Source: Trichoderma breve
Taxonomy: Eukaryota; Ascomycota; Sordariomycetes; Hypocreales; Hypocreaceae
DNA length: 64,000 bases
Assembly: GCF_028502605.1 (NCBI RefSeq)
Contig: NC_079232.1
Span: 3,224,001-3,288,000, forward strand
Direction: 5' to 3'
How positions within the stretch are numbered: position 1 is the stretch's first letter; each line of letters starts with the position of its first letter. Under the pieces are notes generated by a model. The model made no database searches. It worked only from the letters and a program-made list of their open reading frames with translations, and was not told where the DNA came from. The translations under genes and the position numbers were made by a program. This document shows, in pieces, positions 37,438-49,322 of this stretch.

Positions 37438-40400
37438 ATGCCTGGTGAGTCCATACCCGGGATAAGCATTTGGTGGCTTCACAGTTGCGCTTCATTGGGC
37501 TGTATTTTGAACCTAATAAATGGGGCTGCCTTGACTCTTTTCTTCTGCCTTTCACGATGGTTATTTTGCGTTGTTTGAAATGCCGTAAATACGATTCCTA
37601 ATTACATTTGTCCAGACCACGCGTCGTTACATAGTAGTAACGGCATATCCCTTCCGGTCCGTACCAGGGAAGAGGGGGATGATGAAGATGTGCAAGGGCA
37701 GGCTACCAGTGGCTTGATCGACCCTGAAATCCATCAAGATTCTCTCGAGGGCCACGAAGAACATCTCCATGATGGAATGCTGTTACGAGATCTCCAAGAA
37801 CGCACGACGTTCTATGACCCTGTTGCAGAGCTTCAGATGACACAGACGGATGCAAAGCTGTTCTATCAGCGGAGCAAGATTGACCCACGGACTGGGAACT
37901 CTCCATGGCCACAGTCAACTCCTTTCGGAAGCCCTCTCATGCTCTCAGGCTCACGCCCAGCTACAGAGTGGGGTGGTGATTCCTTGGTTCTTGATCTCGA
38001 TGGTGATTAGCAAATCCGTCTGCGATATGTGAGGAGAAAACGGATTGCTGATCAAGGTACTAGACAAGCCAGAAGTCGTAGACACTCCTGCCAGGCCGTA
38101 TGAATCGACAATTCCTCCCAATGCCTCATATCCTCTGAAGCCTAGTCTTAATACCAGCCACGGCTTTAATGAGACAAGGGTCGCCAATGACCCCGCTGCT
38201 GGATTATCAGGCAATGGACTCTTTGATACTGAGCCTCATATAACAGCTGAGCTCAGTGCGATTTCAAAGCAGATTCAGAGAATACTTGACATGAGACGCA
38301 AGTACATTTCTCTTTCTAACCAAGGGCCAAATGACAACCCCAGAGATAATGCAGATTGGGAAATCTACCCTCCTCCTCCTGATCCAGCATGGATCCATAG
38401 CCACGGCAACGGCACTGACGAGGCCGGGAAGCAAGGCGTAGGCTCTTCGACAACTACTACTGAACGAAAGAGGCCTGTCCGAAAAAGAAAGCCTGGCCAC
38501 GACATTGGAGATGATTTCTTTTTTGAAGACTTACTTCCCCTGCCTGAAAACGGCGAGATGAGCTTTGAAATGGACAGCGAAGGAGTCTATCAGGTGTTTG
38601 ACACCCCAAGCAGCAAAACCCCCGCTATTCGCGTGCCTACGATTCGAGAATTCTATATTGATTTGGAAGAACTTCTCACAGTTTCATCTGACGGTCCAAG
38701 TAAAAGCTTTGCTTTTCGTCGACTTCAATATCTAGAGGGAAAATTCAACCTATATGTTCTTCTTAATGAATACCAGGAGACTGCCGATAGCAAAAAGGTG
38801 CCGCATCGAGATTTCTACAATGTCCGAAAGGTGGATACGCACGTCCACCACTCTGCATGCATGAATCAGAAACATCTCTTGCGGTTCATCAAGAGCAAGA
38901 TGAAGAAGTATCCGAACGAAGTTGTGCTCTTCCGAGATGGCAAGCATCTCACCTTGGCGGAGGTCTTTGCCAGTATCAATCTGACGGCGTATGATTTGAG
39001 CATAGATACACTTGATATGCATGTAAGTCACAAACCTAGACGTCCTAAGCGGACCTGATCTACCAGCATGCCAGTATTCTGACCGACTAGGCACACACTG
39101 ATTCCTTTCACCGTTTCGATAAATTCAACCTCAAGTACAACCCCATTGGCGAGTCGCGCCTGAGGACCATCTTTCTCAAAACCGATAATTTCATCCACGG
39201 GCGCTACCTGGCGGAGATTACCAAGGAGGTGATAGCTGACTTGGAATCCAGCAAGTACCAGATGGTCGAATGGCGCATATCCATCTATGGCAAGTCCATA
39301 GATGAGTGGGATAGGCTTGCAGCCTGGGTTGTGGACAATAAGCTCTTTTCCCACAACGTCCGCTGGCTCGTCCAAATCCCTCGTCTCTACGACATCTACA
39401 AAGCTAGCGGCTTGATGGATACATTTGAGCAGGTTATAAAGAATGTATTCCAGCCCCTATTCGAAGTCACAAAGGATCCGTCAAGCCATCCAAAGCTACA
39501 TGTGTTTTTAGAACGCGTTATTGGCTTTGACAGCGTCGATGACGAAAGCAAAATTGAACGACGTCTGTTTAAGAAGTTCCCTGTGCCCCGAGCCTGGGAT
39601 ACGAAGCAGAATCCTCCATACAGCTACTGGATCTATTACTTGTATGCCAACATGACCTCGTTGAACCACTTCCGACGGAGTCGCGGCTTCAATACATTCG
39701 TTCTACGACCTCATTGCGGAGAGGCGGGCGATAGCGAACACTTAGCTGTGGCGGCACTGTGCTGTCATAGTATCAGCCATGGATTGCTTCTTCGCAAAGT
39801 TCCTCTGCTCCAGTATATCTTTTATTTGGAGCAAATCGGAATCGCCATGTCGCCTCTAAGTAACAACGCCTTGTTCCTTGCTTATGAACGAAACCCATTC
39901 CATCAGTATTTCAGACGCGGCTTAAACGTCTCTCTATCCACAGACGACCCGTTGCAATTTGCTTTTACCAAGGAACCCTTGATCGAAGAGTATGCTGTGG
40001 CTGCACAGATATATAAGCTGAGTCCAGTGGACATGTGCGAGCTAGCAAAGAATTCGGTAAAGCAGAGTGGCTATGAGAAAGCCATCAAGAAACAGTGGCT
40101 GGGCCAAGATTTTGAGAAACCCGGGAAGGATGGGAACAAGATGGTGAAGACAAATGTGCCGGATCGCAGAGAAGAATTCCGGTACCATACGCTCCTCCAG
40201 GAAAGAGACATGTAAGTGATTGTCATATTTCTCCCCTCGCGCATACATATACTTACTTTGACAATTTAGTTTGAGAAAGTATCTTGATTACGGCTCTGGC
40301 GATGACCTCTTGGCAAACGGGGTGTTAGCAAGCGCCCAAGCAGCAGAACCACTTGAGAGCAAGACTCAACCTTTCCCGGCTGCTACGGCGGCCGAGCCCA

Positions 40401-40576
40401 AGGATGGAGAGTCCGAGGGACATGTGTCATTTGTCGACGCTCACACAGGAGAGCCTCTTAAGACGGATAATCACTTGTCTGGAAGCGACCCGATGATGTT
40501 TCCAGGAATCCTCGCCCGAGAGCATCGAAACAATAGTTCGAGAAACTTGGCCCAGAGTGATGACAGAGCAAAGTAG
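37438..40576 (+). CDS. amd1: AMP deaminase
   Basis: Five exons: 37438-37444 (7 nt), 37616-38002, 38064-39022, 39091-40211 and 40270-40576, giving 926 residues. AMP deaminase converts AMP to IMP plus ammonia, with one zinc, in the cytosol. A long low-complexity N-terminal half precedes the catalytic barrel. Visible motifs are [20 protein letters not shown] (first metal-binding HxH), [20 protein letters not shown] across an intron, [10 protein letters not shown] and the family signature [10 protein letters not shown]. The first exon (ATGCCTG followed by GTGAGT) is an inference. It fits because the second exon opens in the matching phase at TTTGTCCAG and has no ATG before 37690. The other introns are well supported: branch-like GCTGAT precedes the acceptor at 38063, and the last joins AT/T for Ile. 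Confidence 0.92.
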
Positions 40577-41031
40577 TGTTTTCGACGTAGGATAGTAATG
40601 AAAGAAATCCACTCCTGCATGTTTTGTTGTTGTACAGTATTTCACAGTGCATGATGCCAGTATATGCCCCAACCTACAATGAGCACCTATCATCTTTATC
40701 ATCCTATATATTGATGTAGAGAATTAAAATCCCCATAAGTAACAATATTTTCTAAGTTTATAATACGCCACGATATTAGCCTCAATGAGTTGAACGATCC
40801 ATGTTAATTGCCATCGCCACAAGCAACACTAGAAATCCAACCCAACTTCCCCACAGCGCTAACAGACCTCCCACCAACACCCAAAATCCACTCCCCGAGC
40901 CTTTCAGCCAGCATCTCATCATCATTCTTTCACATCGCCCCTCAAAAACATACCGATAACATCACACCGGAATTCACTAGAGCTCACGCATTGAATCAAT
41001 CTCATTCAGAAGCTCCTCATCAACGAAATAA
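40577..41031. other. Spacer between AMP deaminase and the twin-CX9C gene
   Basis: About 455 bp, with AT-rich sequence near 40690-40780 and a C/A-rich run (40820-40900) just before the small gene. No further coding region recognised. Confidence 0.5.
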
Positions 41032-41364
41032 ATGAATCCGCAGACGTCCACCCGCCCCGTCCAGAAGCTTTCCAAGGCAGTCGCCAAATGCGCGGTAGAG
41101 GTGGGCAAAAACTCCGTCATGCTTCTTTCCCAGTCTCTCAACTTTGTGCTAAAGAAGAAAAAAACCTAGGCCGCTGCATATGGGAAATGCATCATGGCGG
41201 ATTATAATGATGTATACAAGGATAAATGCGCTCGGGAATTCCTGAGGTTGAAAGATTGCTACCTGGTGAGTCCAGAAAATATCCTTCATCTACCTACATA
41301 AATGCAGAGAGCTGACAGATGCCCTTTCAATTCGTCACTACAGACAGCAGTGAAAAAGGTGTAA
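41032..41364 (+). CDS. ndufaf8: Small twin-CX9C protein, NDUFAF8-like
   Basis: Three small exons, 41032-41100, 41170-41265 and 41344-41364, encode 61 residues. Cysteines at 20/30 and 43/53 form two CX9C motifs: CAVEAAAYGKC and CAREFLRLKDC. Human NDUFAF8, a complex I assembly factor in the mitochondrial intermembrane space, has the same EAAAYG and CAREF landmarks and a similar length. Mia40-dependent import and two disulfides are expected. Intron 1 (69 nt, donor GTGGGC, acceptor CCTAG) is frame-neutral but contains an in-frame TAG, so it must be spliced. Intron 2 has donor GTGAGT, branch GCTGAC and acceptor CACTACAG. The last exon codes only for TAVKKV. The gene is 115 bp from, and convergent with, isoleucyl-tRNA synthetase. 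Confidence 0.8.
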
Positions 41365-41479
41365 ATAATAGAACAAAAGGGGGATTCTTACAGAGACTTA
41401 ATTCTAATGAACAATTTTTTTTTTCTATTTTCTATTTTACTTGTCTTTCATTCTTTTCCATGTACATGGCATTCTACAT

Positions 41480-44400
41480 TTAGAGCTTTACAAGTCTCAG
41501 CAAAAGAGTGGCCTGCTGAACCTCTTGTTCCTCCTCCGCAATGAGCTCATTAGTGGCTCCTTCTTGGTGCTTCTCGACCGGCCGGCGAAGGACCTTCTCA
41601 AAAGCGGATGCCTGAGAAACAATGGCCTCCTCCAGTCCGATATTGTCAGGGTCTGACAACACCTTGTATTCCATCTTAATATCGTCGGTGGGCTGCAGGC
41701 CGGCCTTCTTGCGCAGGCGCTGAACACGGTTGATGATCTCTCTAGCCAATCCTTCCTGAGCCAATTCAGGGTGAATCTCCGAATCCAAAATGGTCAGCAA
41801 ATCGCTGTCAGTGTTGATCTCCAGCATCTTGGAAGCCTCATCCTCCTTTACGCTTCGACGGACAACAAGATCTCCTTCCTCTAGACGGATGCCATCAACA
41901 ATGATGAACTTTTCGGTGAGATAGCTCTGCGCTTGCTCACTGGTCAAGCCAGGCAGGGCCTTCTTGACACGAGCCATATCCTTCTTGAGCTTCTTGCCAA
42001 GCACCGGCCAATCAGCCGTCACACTGTATTGCACATTGTATTTTTCTTCGTCTGAAGTAAGTACCAAGTCTCTAACGTTAAGTTCTTCGGTGATGTAGGA
42101 TTCGAGCGACTTGATGTCATCGAGGTATTGCTGATCGCGATGAATGACAACCAATGTTCGAAGAGGCGTCTTAAGGCCAATGGCTCTGCGCTCTCGAGAG
42201 ACACGTGCCAGCTCAATGACTCGCTGCATTCTTGATACTCTACGCTCAACTTCGGCATCGAACAACTCTTGCTTAACCTCAGGGAACGGGAGGAAGTGGA
42301 CACTCCGAGCATCTTCTCCCTGTAATTCTTTGGGAATGTGCTGCACAAGCTTCAGGTAGATGGTATCGGACAAGAAAGGCGTGAAGGGGGCCAATCCTCT
42401 GCAGAGAGTGAAAAGCACCTCAAATAGGGAGTTGAGAGCATGCAGGGTATCATTGAGGCCGTTTTCTCCCTTGAGACGGCGTCTGTTGAATCGAATATAC
42501 CAGTTGGTTGTGTTGTCAATGAGCTCGAGGAGTCGAGGGACCACGGTATACAGTCGGTATCCTTGAATACATGTTAGCTCCTCCAGATTGATGTATGAAG
42601 CCTTCCAAGTTCTTAGTACGTACCTTTCATCTCTTCGTTAACAAATTGAAGCAAACTCTGGCAGCTGGCCAAAATCCACTTGTCCATTACGTTGGTGTTC
42701 GTGGTTTCCAGCTCCGTGTTCCACTTGTAGTCCACTCCCTCAACCTTCTTCAGGAGCGCAACCTGGCCCTCAAAGAACTTGTAACTGTTCCACAAAGGGA
42801 GGAGGACCTTTTGAACGACTTCCCTCACTCCAGTCTCCTTGAATCTCAACGGCTCTGCTCGCACGACGGGAGAGTTGATAAGATAGAGTCTCAGGGCATC
42901 GGATCCGTATTTGGTCATGACGATACTGGGGTCTGGGTAGTTCTTCAATCGCTTTGACATCTTCTTTCCGTCCTCAGCCAAAACGATACCATTCACAACA
43001 CAGTTCTTGAATGGCGAAGTGCCGAACAAGTGTGTGCCCAGTACCAGCAAGGTATAGAACCAGCCTCGTGTTTGATCCAAACCTTCGGCAATGAAGTCTC
43101 CAGGGAACGAGGCCTTGAACTTTTCAACATTCTCAAAAGGATAGTGTTGACTAGCGTAGGGCATGCTGCCTGACTCGAACCAGCAGTCGAAAACTTCAGT
43201 CACACGCTTCAGGGTGCCCTTGCCCATTTTGCTGGGGATGGTGATGTGATCGACTTTGTCTCGGTGAATGTCATTCAGCTCCCCAGTGTAGCCACTGAGT
43301 TCTTTGAGTTCTTCAACACTTCCCACGCAAACACGCTCTTCCATGTCGTCACTCACCCACAGCGGGATCGGTGTACCCCAGTAACGGTTTCGTCCAACAT
43401 TCCAATCTCGAGCGTTCCGGATCCAACTGGCGAATCGGCGCTCCTTCACGAATGATGGAACCCAATGAGAATCTTCAATGTTCTGAAGCATGCTTGGGAT
43501 GATTTCCGGGATGCGGATAAACCATGAAGGCAAAGCTCTGTAGATAAGGGGCGTATCAGAGCGCGGGCACATGGGGTACGAGTGACGAAGCTGAGATTCA
43601 ACAATGAGTCGGCCAGCCTGCTTGAGGTGCTTGATGATGTGCTTGTCGGCTTCCTTGCAATGCATGCCAGCAAAGTCGGGGACACGGTCAGTGAAATGAG
43701 CAGTATCATTGAGAGGATCCGGAGGGGGGCGGCTCTCGCTAATGACACCGGCCTCAAGGGCCACATTGTAATCGTCCTCTCCGAAAGCTGGTGCTTGATG
43801 CACAATTCCCGTACCGCTATCCGCCGTGACATAGGTGGCATTCAGGACTTTGAATCCTACATCCTTGAAATCTTCATAGAAGTAGTCAAACAAAGGCTTG
43901 TACTTCCACCCAAGCATCTCTGATCCCTTGATTTTGCCAAGTCTTTGGAAATCGGCCTTTTTGGGGTCCTTGTAAAGAGTAGTAAGAAGATTCTCCAGGA
44001 TGATAAAGTTCTTTCCAGTCTTGCCATCCTTGATCTTGAGGTATTCGAAGTCTGGATGGGCGGCGAGACCGGTGTGTGATGGCAGTGTCCACGGGGTAGT
44101 CGTCCATGCCAAAAGGTGAGTCTCGGGATCGTCTACCAAGGGAAACGATACGACAACGGCGGGGTCGGTCACGTCTTGATAGTTTTGGTTTGCCTCAAAG
44201 TTGCTAAGGGCAGTAGTCAAGACCGTCGAGTAAGGCATAACTCGGTAGCCCTGGTACACTTGACCCTTTTCGTGCAACTGCTTGAAAACCCACCACAGGG
44301 ATTCCATGAAGGTTGGGTCCATGGTCTGTGACAGCACATTAGTAATGCCCTCGGAGAGATGAATTGTGATTCTCGGCATGAGAGTCTGACCTTGTAATCG

Positions 44401-44880
44401 TTATCGAAGTCAATCCACCGTCCCAAACGTTCAATGGTAGTGCGCCATTCCGCAGCATATCGCATGACAATAGAACGACATTCTTCGTTGTACTTTGCAA
44501 TTCCGATCTTCTCCACAGCGGCCTTTCCGGAGATGCCCAGCTTCTTGTCAATCTCGTGCTCGATGGGAAGTCCGTGAGTATCCCATCCGAATCTTCGCTC
44601 GACGTGGTAGCCCTTCATGGACCAATATCTCGGGATAATGTCCTTAATGGTGGAGGCCAGCAAGTGACCGTAGTGGGGGAGACCGGTAGCGAATGGCGGG
44701 CCATCATAGAAGGTATAAGGAGGTCGACCTTCGGACAGTTCCAGCTGTAGGATTTGTTAGAGTGCGTCACAGCAGAAAATAATTTATAATTCTTTGTTGA
44801 CATACCTGACGGTGGAAAGCGTTGATCTCTCTCCATCGCTGGAGGATGGCCTCCTCCTCCTTGGGAAAGTCGATGGACAT
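41480..44880 (-). CDS. ILS1: Isoleucyl-tRNA synthetase, cytosolic
   Basis: Four minus-strand exons (44880-44806, 44744-44391, 44325-42624, 42561-41480) encode 1070 residues, the size of yeast Ils1. This class I synthetase charges tRNA-Ile. The HIGH-type motif is in [20 protein letters not shown] (about 47-66) and the KMSKS motif is [14 protein letters not shown]. In between lies the editing domain, with [18 protein letters not shown] and [32 protein letters not shown] and [19 protein letters not shown] flank the catalytic core. The C-terminal anticodon-binding part includes [19 protein letters not shown]. There is no presequence, so it is the cytosolic form. Two GCN4/CPC1-type sites lie 116-146 bp before the start. 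Confidence 0.97.
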
Positions 44881-45436
44881 GGTGCTATTCTCTCTCTCTC
44901 GCAAGTAAATGGAGTGGATATGAATAGAAGTGAGCAGTATGGTGGCCAAAAACAAGTAAACAAGGCAAAGGATGGCCCTTTATACTCCCACTGCTTGAGT
45001 CAAGAAATCGGCCTCGAGTGAGTCAAAAGTTCAAAGTTCGAAATGGAGGGGCAGTGGGAGATTCCTCAGAGGGTAAGTGGGGTTGCCGTCGCGCATTTGG
45101 ACAGCACGGGGCACCGAAATTGATTTAATGCTGCTAAACCATAAGCAGTAGTATCCCGCATCATGTGTATTAGCACATCGTACCGAGTACGGAGCACAGC
45201 TGATATAATCCGTTCAACAGGCGCGCTGACGCATCTCGATAGACATCCCTTAGTATTAACAGGCTGTCAACTTGGGCCAAAGAGCTCTGGATAGAGAGCC
45301 AGCAACCGCCGAATAGCGCCCGTGGATGGCTCTTTAGACGGCTGATGTGACGCGAGGTTATGCCTAGAGGCAATCGTTTGGCAAATAGAGAGACAGACGA
45401 CCGGATCCTCCCCAGCTCAGAACCCAACTCTTGACC
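44881..45436. other. Divergent promoter region ILS1/hymA
   Basis: About 555 bp shared by two divergent genes. The ILS1 side carries a CT/GA-rich stretch (44890-44900) and the two TGAGTCA sites. No coding region recognised. Confidence 0.6.
44996..45025. promoter_or_regulatory. Two TGAGTCA sites (CPC1/GCN4) upstream of ILS1
   Basis: TGAGTCA at 44996-45002 and again at 45019-45025, start to start 23 bp apart, roughly two helical turns. Both are exact matches to the general amino-acid control element. They lie 116 and 139 bp upstream of the ILS1 ATG, and about 410-440 bp from the hymA start. Aminoacyl-tRNA synthetase genes are known targets of this control in fungi. Confidence 0.6.
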
Positions 45437-46782
45437 ATGTCGTTCTTGTTTGGGAGAGGCAGATCGCGGGCTGCTGCCGATCTGCCCAGGCAAGCTCGTG
45501 ATCACATCATGAAGCTCGAAAGCCCTAACGGGGTCTCCAAGGTGAGTTGTCGGGATTCCTCGGGCGTCGCGGCGTTGCTTTCTGACACGACCAGGCTGAA
45601 GAGCTTGCTCGCGTGCTCAATCAGATGAAGGTCGTTCTCCAAGGCACTCAAGGTATGCAAATATACAGACGCCGCCCACGCTTCCTAGTACCGTTACTCT
45701 CCTCCGTCCCACTGTTCTCAGCCTAGCCATCTGGGTGCATTAACACTAGCCTAAGAAACTGAGAGCTCACCCGAGCAGATCTATCAGCTCGTCACGGCCC
45801 TGATAGACGAAGACCTGCTCCACCTGCTAGCTACCAACCTCTATCGCCTACCTTTTGAGTCGCGAAAGGATACCCAAGTGATCTTCTCTTATGTATTCCG
45901 CTTCCGGCCCGCGGCAGCGGCTCCCAAGAGCGACCCCATCGCCCTGTCTTATGTGGTGTGTAACAGACCACAAGTCCTAGTTGAACTCTGTCGCGCCTAT
46001 GACCACAAAGAAAGTGCCACTCCTGCGGGATCCGTCCTCCGAGAGCTCCTCAAAAATGAAGCCGCCGCTGCCATAATCCTATATGACGACGGGGATGAAC
46101 CCGGGTCTAGTTGTAAAGGCCTCAATGCTATTGATCGCAACCGCCCTCAGAGCGGCCGCGGAGTGTTTTGGAAATTTTTCGACTGGATCAACAAGAGCTC
46201 CTTTGAGGTTGCTGCGGACGCGTTTACGACTTTCCGGGTGGGACATGATTTGCTACACCTAATCGCGAATTCTTTGAACCAGGCTTTCTAACCGGTCAGT
46301 AGGAACTCTTGACGCGGCATAAAGACCTGATCCCGAAGTATCTATCCACCAATTTCGAGCTGTTTTTTGACAAGTACAACAACACTCTGGTCCAGTCAAA
46401 CAGCTATGTCACCAAACGACAATCCATCAAACTCCTTGGCGAACTGCTGCTGGACCGCTCCAACTATAGCGTCATGACGGCTTACGTCGATAGTGGCGAG
46501 CACTTGAAAATATGCATGAATCTCCTTCGAGACGACAGGAAAATGGTCCAGTATGAAGGGTTCCACGTGTTCAAGGTTTTCGTTGCGAATCCGCATAAAT
46601 CCATTGCCGTCCAGAAGATTCTTCTCATGAACCGCGAGAAGCTCTTGGTCTTTCTAGCACACTTTCTCGAGGACCGGACTGATGACGAACAATTCATTGA
46701 TGAACGAGAATTTTTGATTAAGCAAATCCGTAATATGCCATCGACTCCCGTGGTCTCTCAACGATCTGTTAGCGCATCATAA
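45437..46782 (+). CDS. hymA: Mo25/Cab39 family protein HymA
   Basis: Four exons: 45437-45541, 45595-45652, 45756-46237 and 46303-46782, giving 374 residues. Mo25-like scaffolds bind GCK/STE20 kinases in the RAM/MOR morphogenesis network; Aspergillus hymA is needed for conidiophore development. MSFLFGRGRSRAAADLPRQ matches the fungal start. Armadillo-like helices follow, including DTQVIFSYVFRFRP, GVFWKFFDWINKSSFEVAAD, SYVTKRQSIKLLGELLLDRS and MVQYEGFHVFKVFVANPHKS. The last part, FLEDRTDDEQFIDEREFLIK, is highly conserved in eukaryotes. Exon 3 starts after CTAAG, giving GTQETESSPEQIYQL; later AG positions break the frame. The third intron has the unusual donor GTGGGA. Confidence 0.94.
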
Positions 46783-47203
46783 TGTATCTCGATTTCCTAG
46801 AGGGAGAGAAGGGGAGGAGGGAGCATAGTTAGAACTGATGTTATATGAGCGTCTTGCTATCCCTCCTTTTAATCGCGGGGGTTTCTGTTTTGCTCTCTAT
46901 CCTCATTTGTATTGGAGTTTAGCAATACTGGGGAGTTACGGCCACGTCAAGTCATATGCGGGTCAAGGGGCGTGCTATTAAAGAAGATAATATTACAAAC
47001 TGATTTGGAATGCGAGCAAAAACAGTTCAGCGGGATATGTATCATACTCCAGCTCTTGAACCACACTCTAGCTCTCCGAGCAACATATCATGACTTGCTA
47101 CTGTAGCTTTTCATCTATTTCCTTCGCCCTCGTTCATCTGCGCCTCTTGACCGAAACCTGTTCAAATCCAATATTGATTCGCAAAAACTCTAGTGCAGCA
47201 CGC
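46783..47203. other. Convergent spacer hymA/swp73
   Basis: About 420 bp with no gene recognised; 3' regions of both genes. Open frames around 47090-47360 are antisense to the last swp73 exon. Confidence 0.5.
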
Positions 47204-48902
47204 TCATCGTTGCCTAGAGAGCAGCACGTTGACGCTTTCGCGAGCATTCTGGCTATTCCACACACTGTTGTTCCCGCCCCGTCGCCACTCGTCGCCAGCA
47301 ACATTCTCGGCATCACTTGCCGCTTCGCCCATGATGATTTCGAGATCGCGTTTTTGTGAACTGAGCCAACTCTTTACGAAATTGGCAGGGTCTTCGCTCA
47401 ACGATGAGAAGAAGGAGTGTTTGGCTTTGGACATTGAGATCGCCTGCACCAGCCTGGCCAGCTGCTCATCCAACGCGGTAATCTGCTTCAATGAGGCAGC
47501 GTATTGAGGGTTGTTCAACAAGGGGCGCAGATTAGCCTTGATAGGATCCTCCACCAGCACCTGAATATCATACACTGTAGGCTGAGGATTCTTGTGAAAT
47601 TCTTCGTCTACCCGGATCGTATACGGGAGAGATATAGGGGCCAGAGGGCGAAGGTGTGGCACAACATACTCGCCGAGCATTGGTATAACGCCCGAATCTC
47701 GCCCAATAACCTAGGTAATTTAGTAACCGTGAACAAAAGAAGGAAATGGGAAGATTGCTGAGTAGTTGCTCAGGTGCTGACCTTTTTCAGATATGAATCG
47801 CAACGAAAGTTCCGCCTTTCTTCATCCTCTTGCAATCCTGATAGCCTGATGTACTCCCACAGCGCCATAACAGCCTCGTGTTGCGTTGCTTCCTTCATAT
47901 CAACGATTTGCGCGAGCTCGGGAGTCAGCTGGTATCTTTCAGGCGACTCGTGTCTCTGTAAATTGATTGTGATATTCATGTTCTCATCTCCATTACGCTT
48001 GAAGGTGAATTCGTCAAAGTCAGCTTCAGGTGGCACGGCAGCACCTGCTTGGCCCTGCGAGGTTTCTGGCCGTCTCCATTCCACGTTATGTTCAGAGCCG
48101 TTCCGGAACCGAGACCTATCAAAGTCGACAGAAATGGACTGGAAGAAGTGTGAAAATCGATGTTTCTTTTGGTTTGCCTCCGCACCGGTAGGCTTCTGGG
48201 TCGAACCGCCGTCTTCTTGTTTGTCTGCTGCAGGAGAGGCTTTGGACGCCACATCCTCGTCCTTTATCTGATCGTCTTCGTCCAAGAGATAGCCCTCGAT
48301 CTTAACTCGGTAGGACGCCTCCGTAGCCGGCGTAAAATCGAAAGAATCAGCATTGAGACTGTTTCCTTGCCAGATCTGGTCTTCGACGGTATTGGTTATC
48401 CAGATTCGCAGGGTTTTCCGTAACTAAGAAGCTGTCAGCCACCGTGCACAAACGTTGCGTCAAGTGGTGGGAACGAGGCTCACCTTGGAACTTCGTTTTG
48501 CGTCATCAAGCACATCAAGTCGTTTCCGTGTAATGGTAGCGTCAATCAGTCTCTCGATGTCTCTCAATTCCGCATATCTCTTGACACCATCCGGATCGAT
48601 AATGCAGTCTTCCACGCCATCGGGAATATTCTTGTCTGTCGGTTTGCGACTTCTCCGCTTTGCTAATTCGCTGGCATGGGCCTGTGCTTGCTGTTGCTGA
48701 GCAATTTGCGCCTGTGTGAGCGGGACTGAGGGATGCGGTCCAGAAGACATCATGGGCCCTGGGCAAGTTAGAAGAAATGCGACTTGGCTGATGGACAGGG
48801 ACAGAGGGAGATGCGCATACCAATTCCGCCGCGCCGCTGGTTCGGGGGATGCGGCGACCGTTGCGGCGGCTGTTGGGCAAAGGCACGATACTGTTGCTGC
48901 AT
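47204..48902 (-). CDS. swp73: SWI/SNF-RSC subunit, Swp73/Rsc6/SMARCD type (SWIB domain)
   Basis: Four minus-strand exons (48902-48821, 48758-48484, 48423-47782, 47710-47204) encode 501 residues. The protein is the SMARCD/BAF60-type subunit of nucleosome remodellers. A Gln/Pro-rich N-terminus (MQQQYRAFAQQPPQR) precedes RRSRKPTDKNIPDGVEDCII and RDIERLIDATITRKRLDVLD, family-typical. LRKTLRIWITNTVEDQIW opens the central domain. The SWIB/MDM2-like fold covers YQLTPELAQIVDMKEATQHE to VVPHLRPLAPISL and crosses the third intron. The C-terminal helical part ends in ARESVNVLLSRQR. An acidic Lys/Glu/Ala linker (about 175-205) is less conserved. It is nuclear. The name could equally be Rsc6 or Ssr3, because filamentous fungi usually carry a single such gene. 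Confidence 0.93.
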
Positions 48903-49322
48903 CTTGATAAGAAATCTCAATGGGGCCGGTAGTAGCAAACAAGAGCCAAATCGGTTGCAACTGCTCAGGCTGGTGTAAAGTGAAACCGCGTCGCGAACAC
49001 GGGCGGCGATCTCAGTCACGTGCTTGCGTCAATCGGGTTGGGAAAACGGACATGATTACCTAAGTATCCAGTACCTTAAAACTTTGTTGAATTTCCATAG
49101 AGCCATAAGTACTGAATACCTCAAGACCATTACATGCACCTTACTGGGGTAGTTCAGGCACAAGATCGTAGGCGATCGTCAAGCTGCATGTCGATCTGGT
49201 TATACTATTTCTACATCAGAGAGTTAGGACGACATATTATTATTATTGTTATCTTTGCCCTTGGTGTTGGGTAGTCTTTGTGAGGGATTCCTTTTTAAGA
49301 ACAGTCAGGTTTGACATCTTTT
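48903..49322. other. Spacer swp73/2EXR gene
   Basis: About 420 bp with no gene recognised; swp73 leader and promoter on the left. Some simple sequence (ATTATTATTATTGTTATC near 49231) lies before the 3' end of the next gene. Confidence 0.5.
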
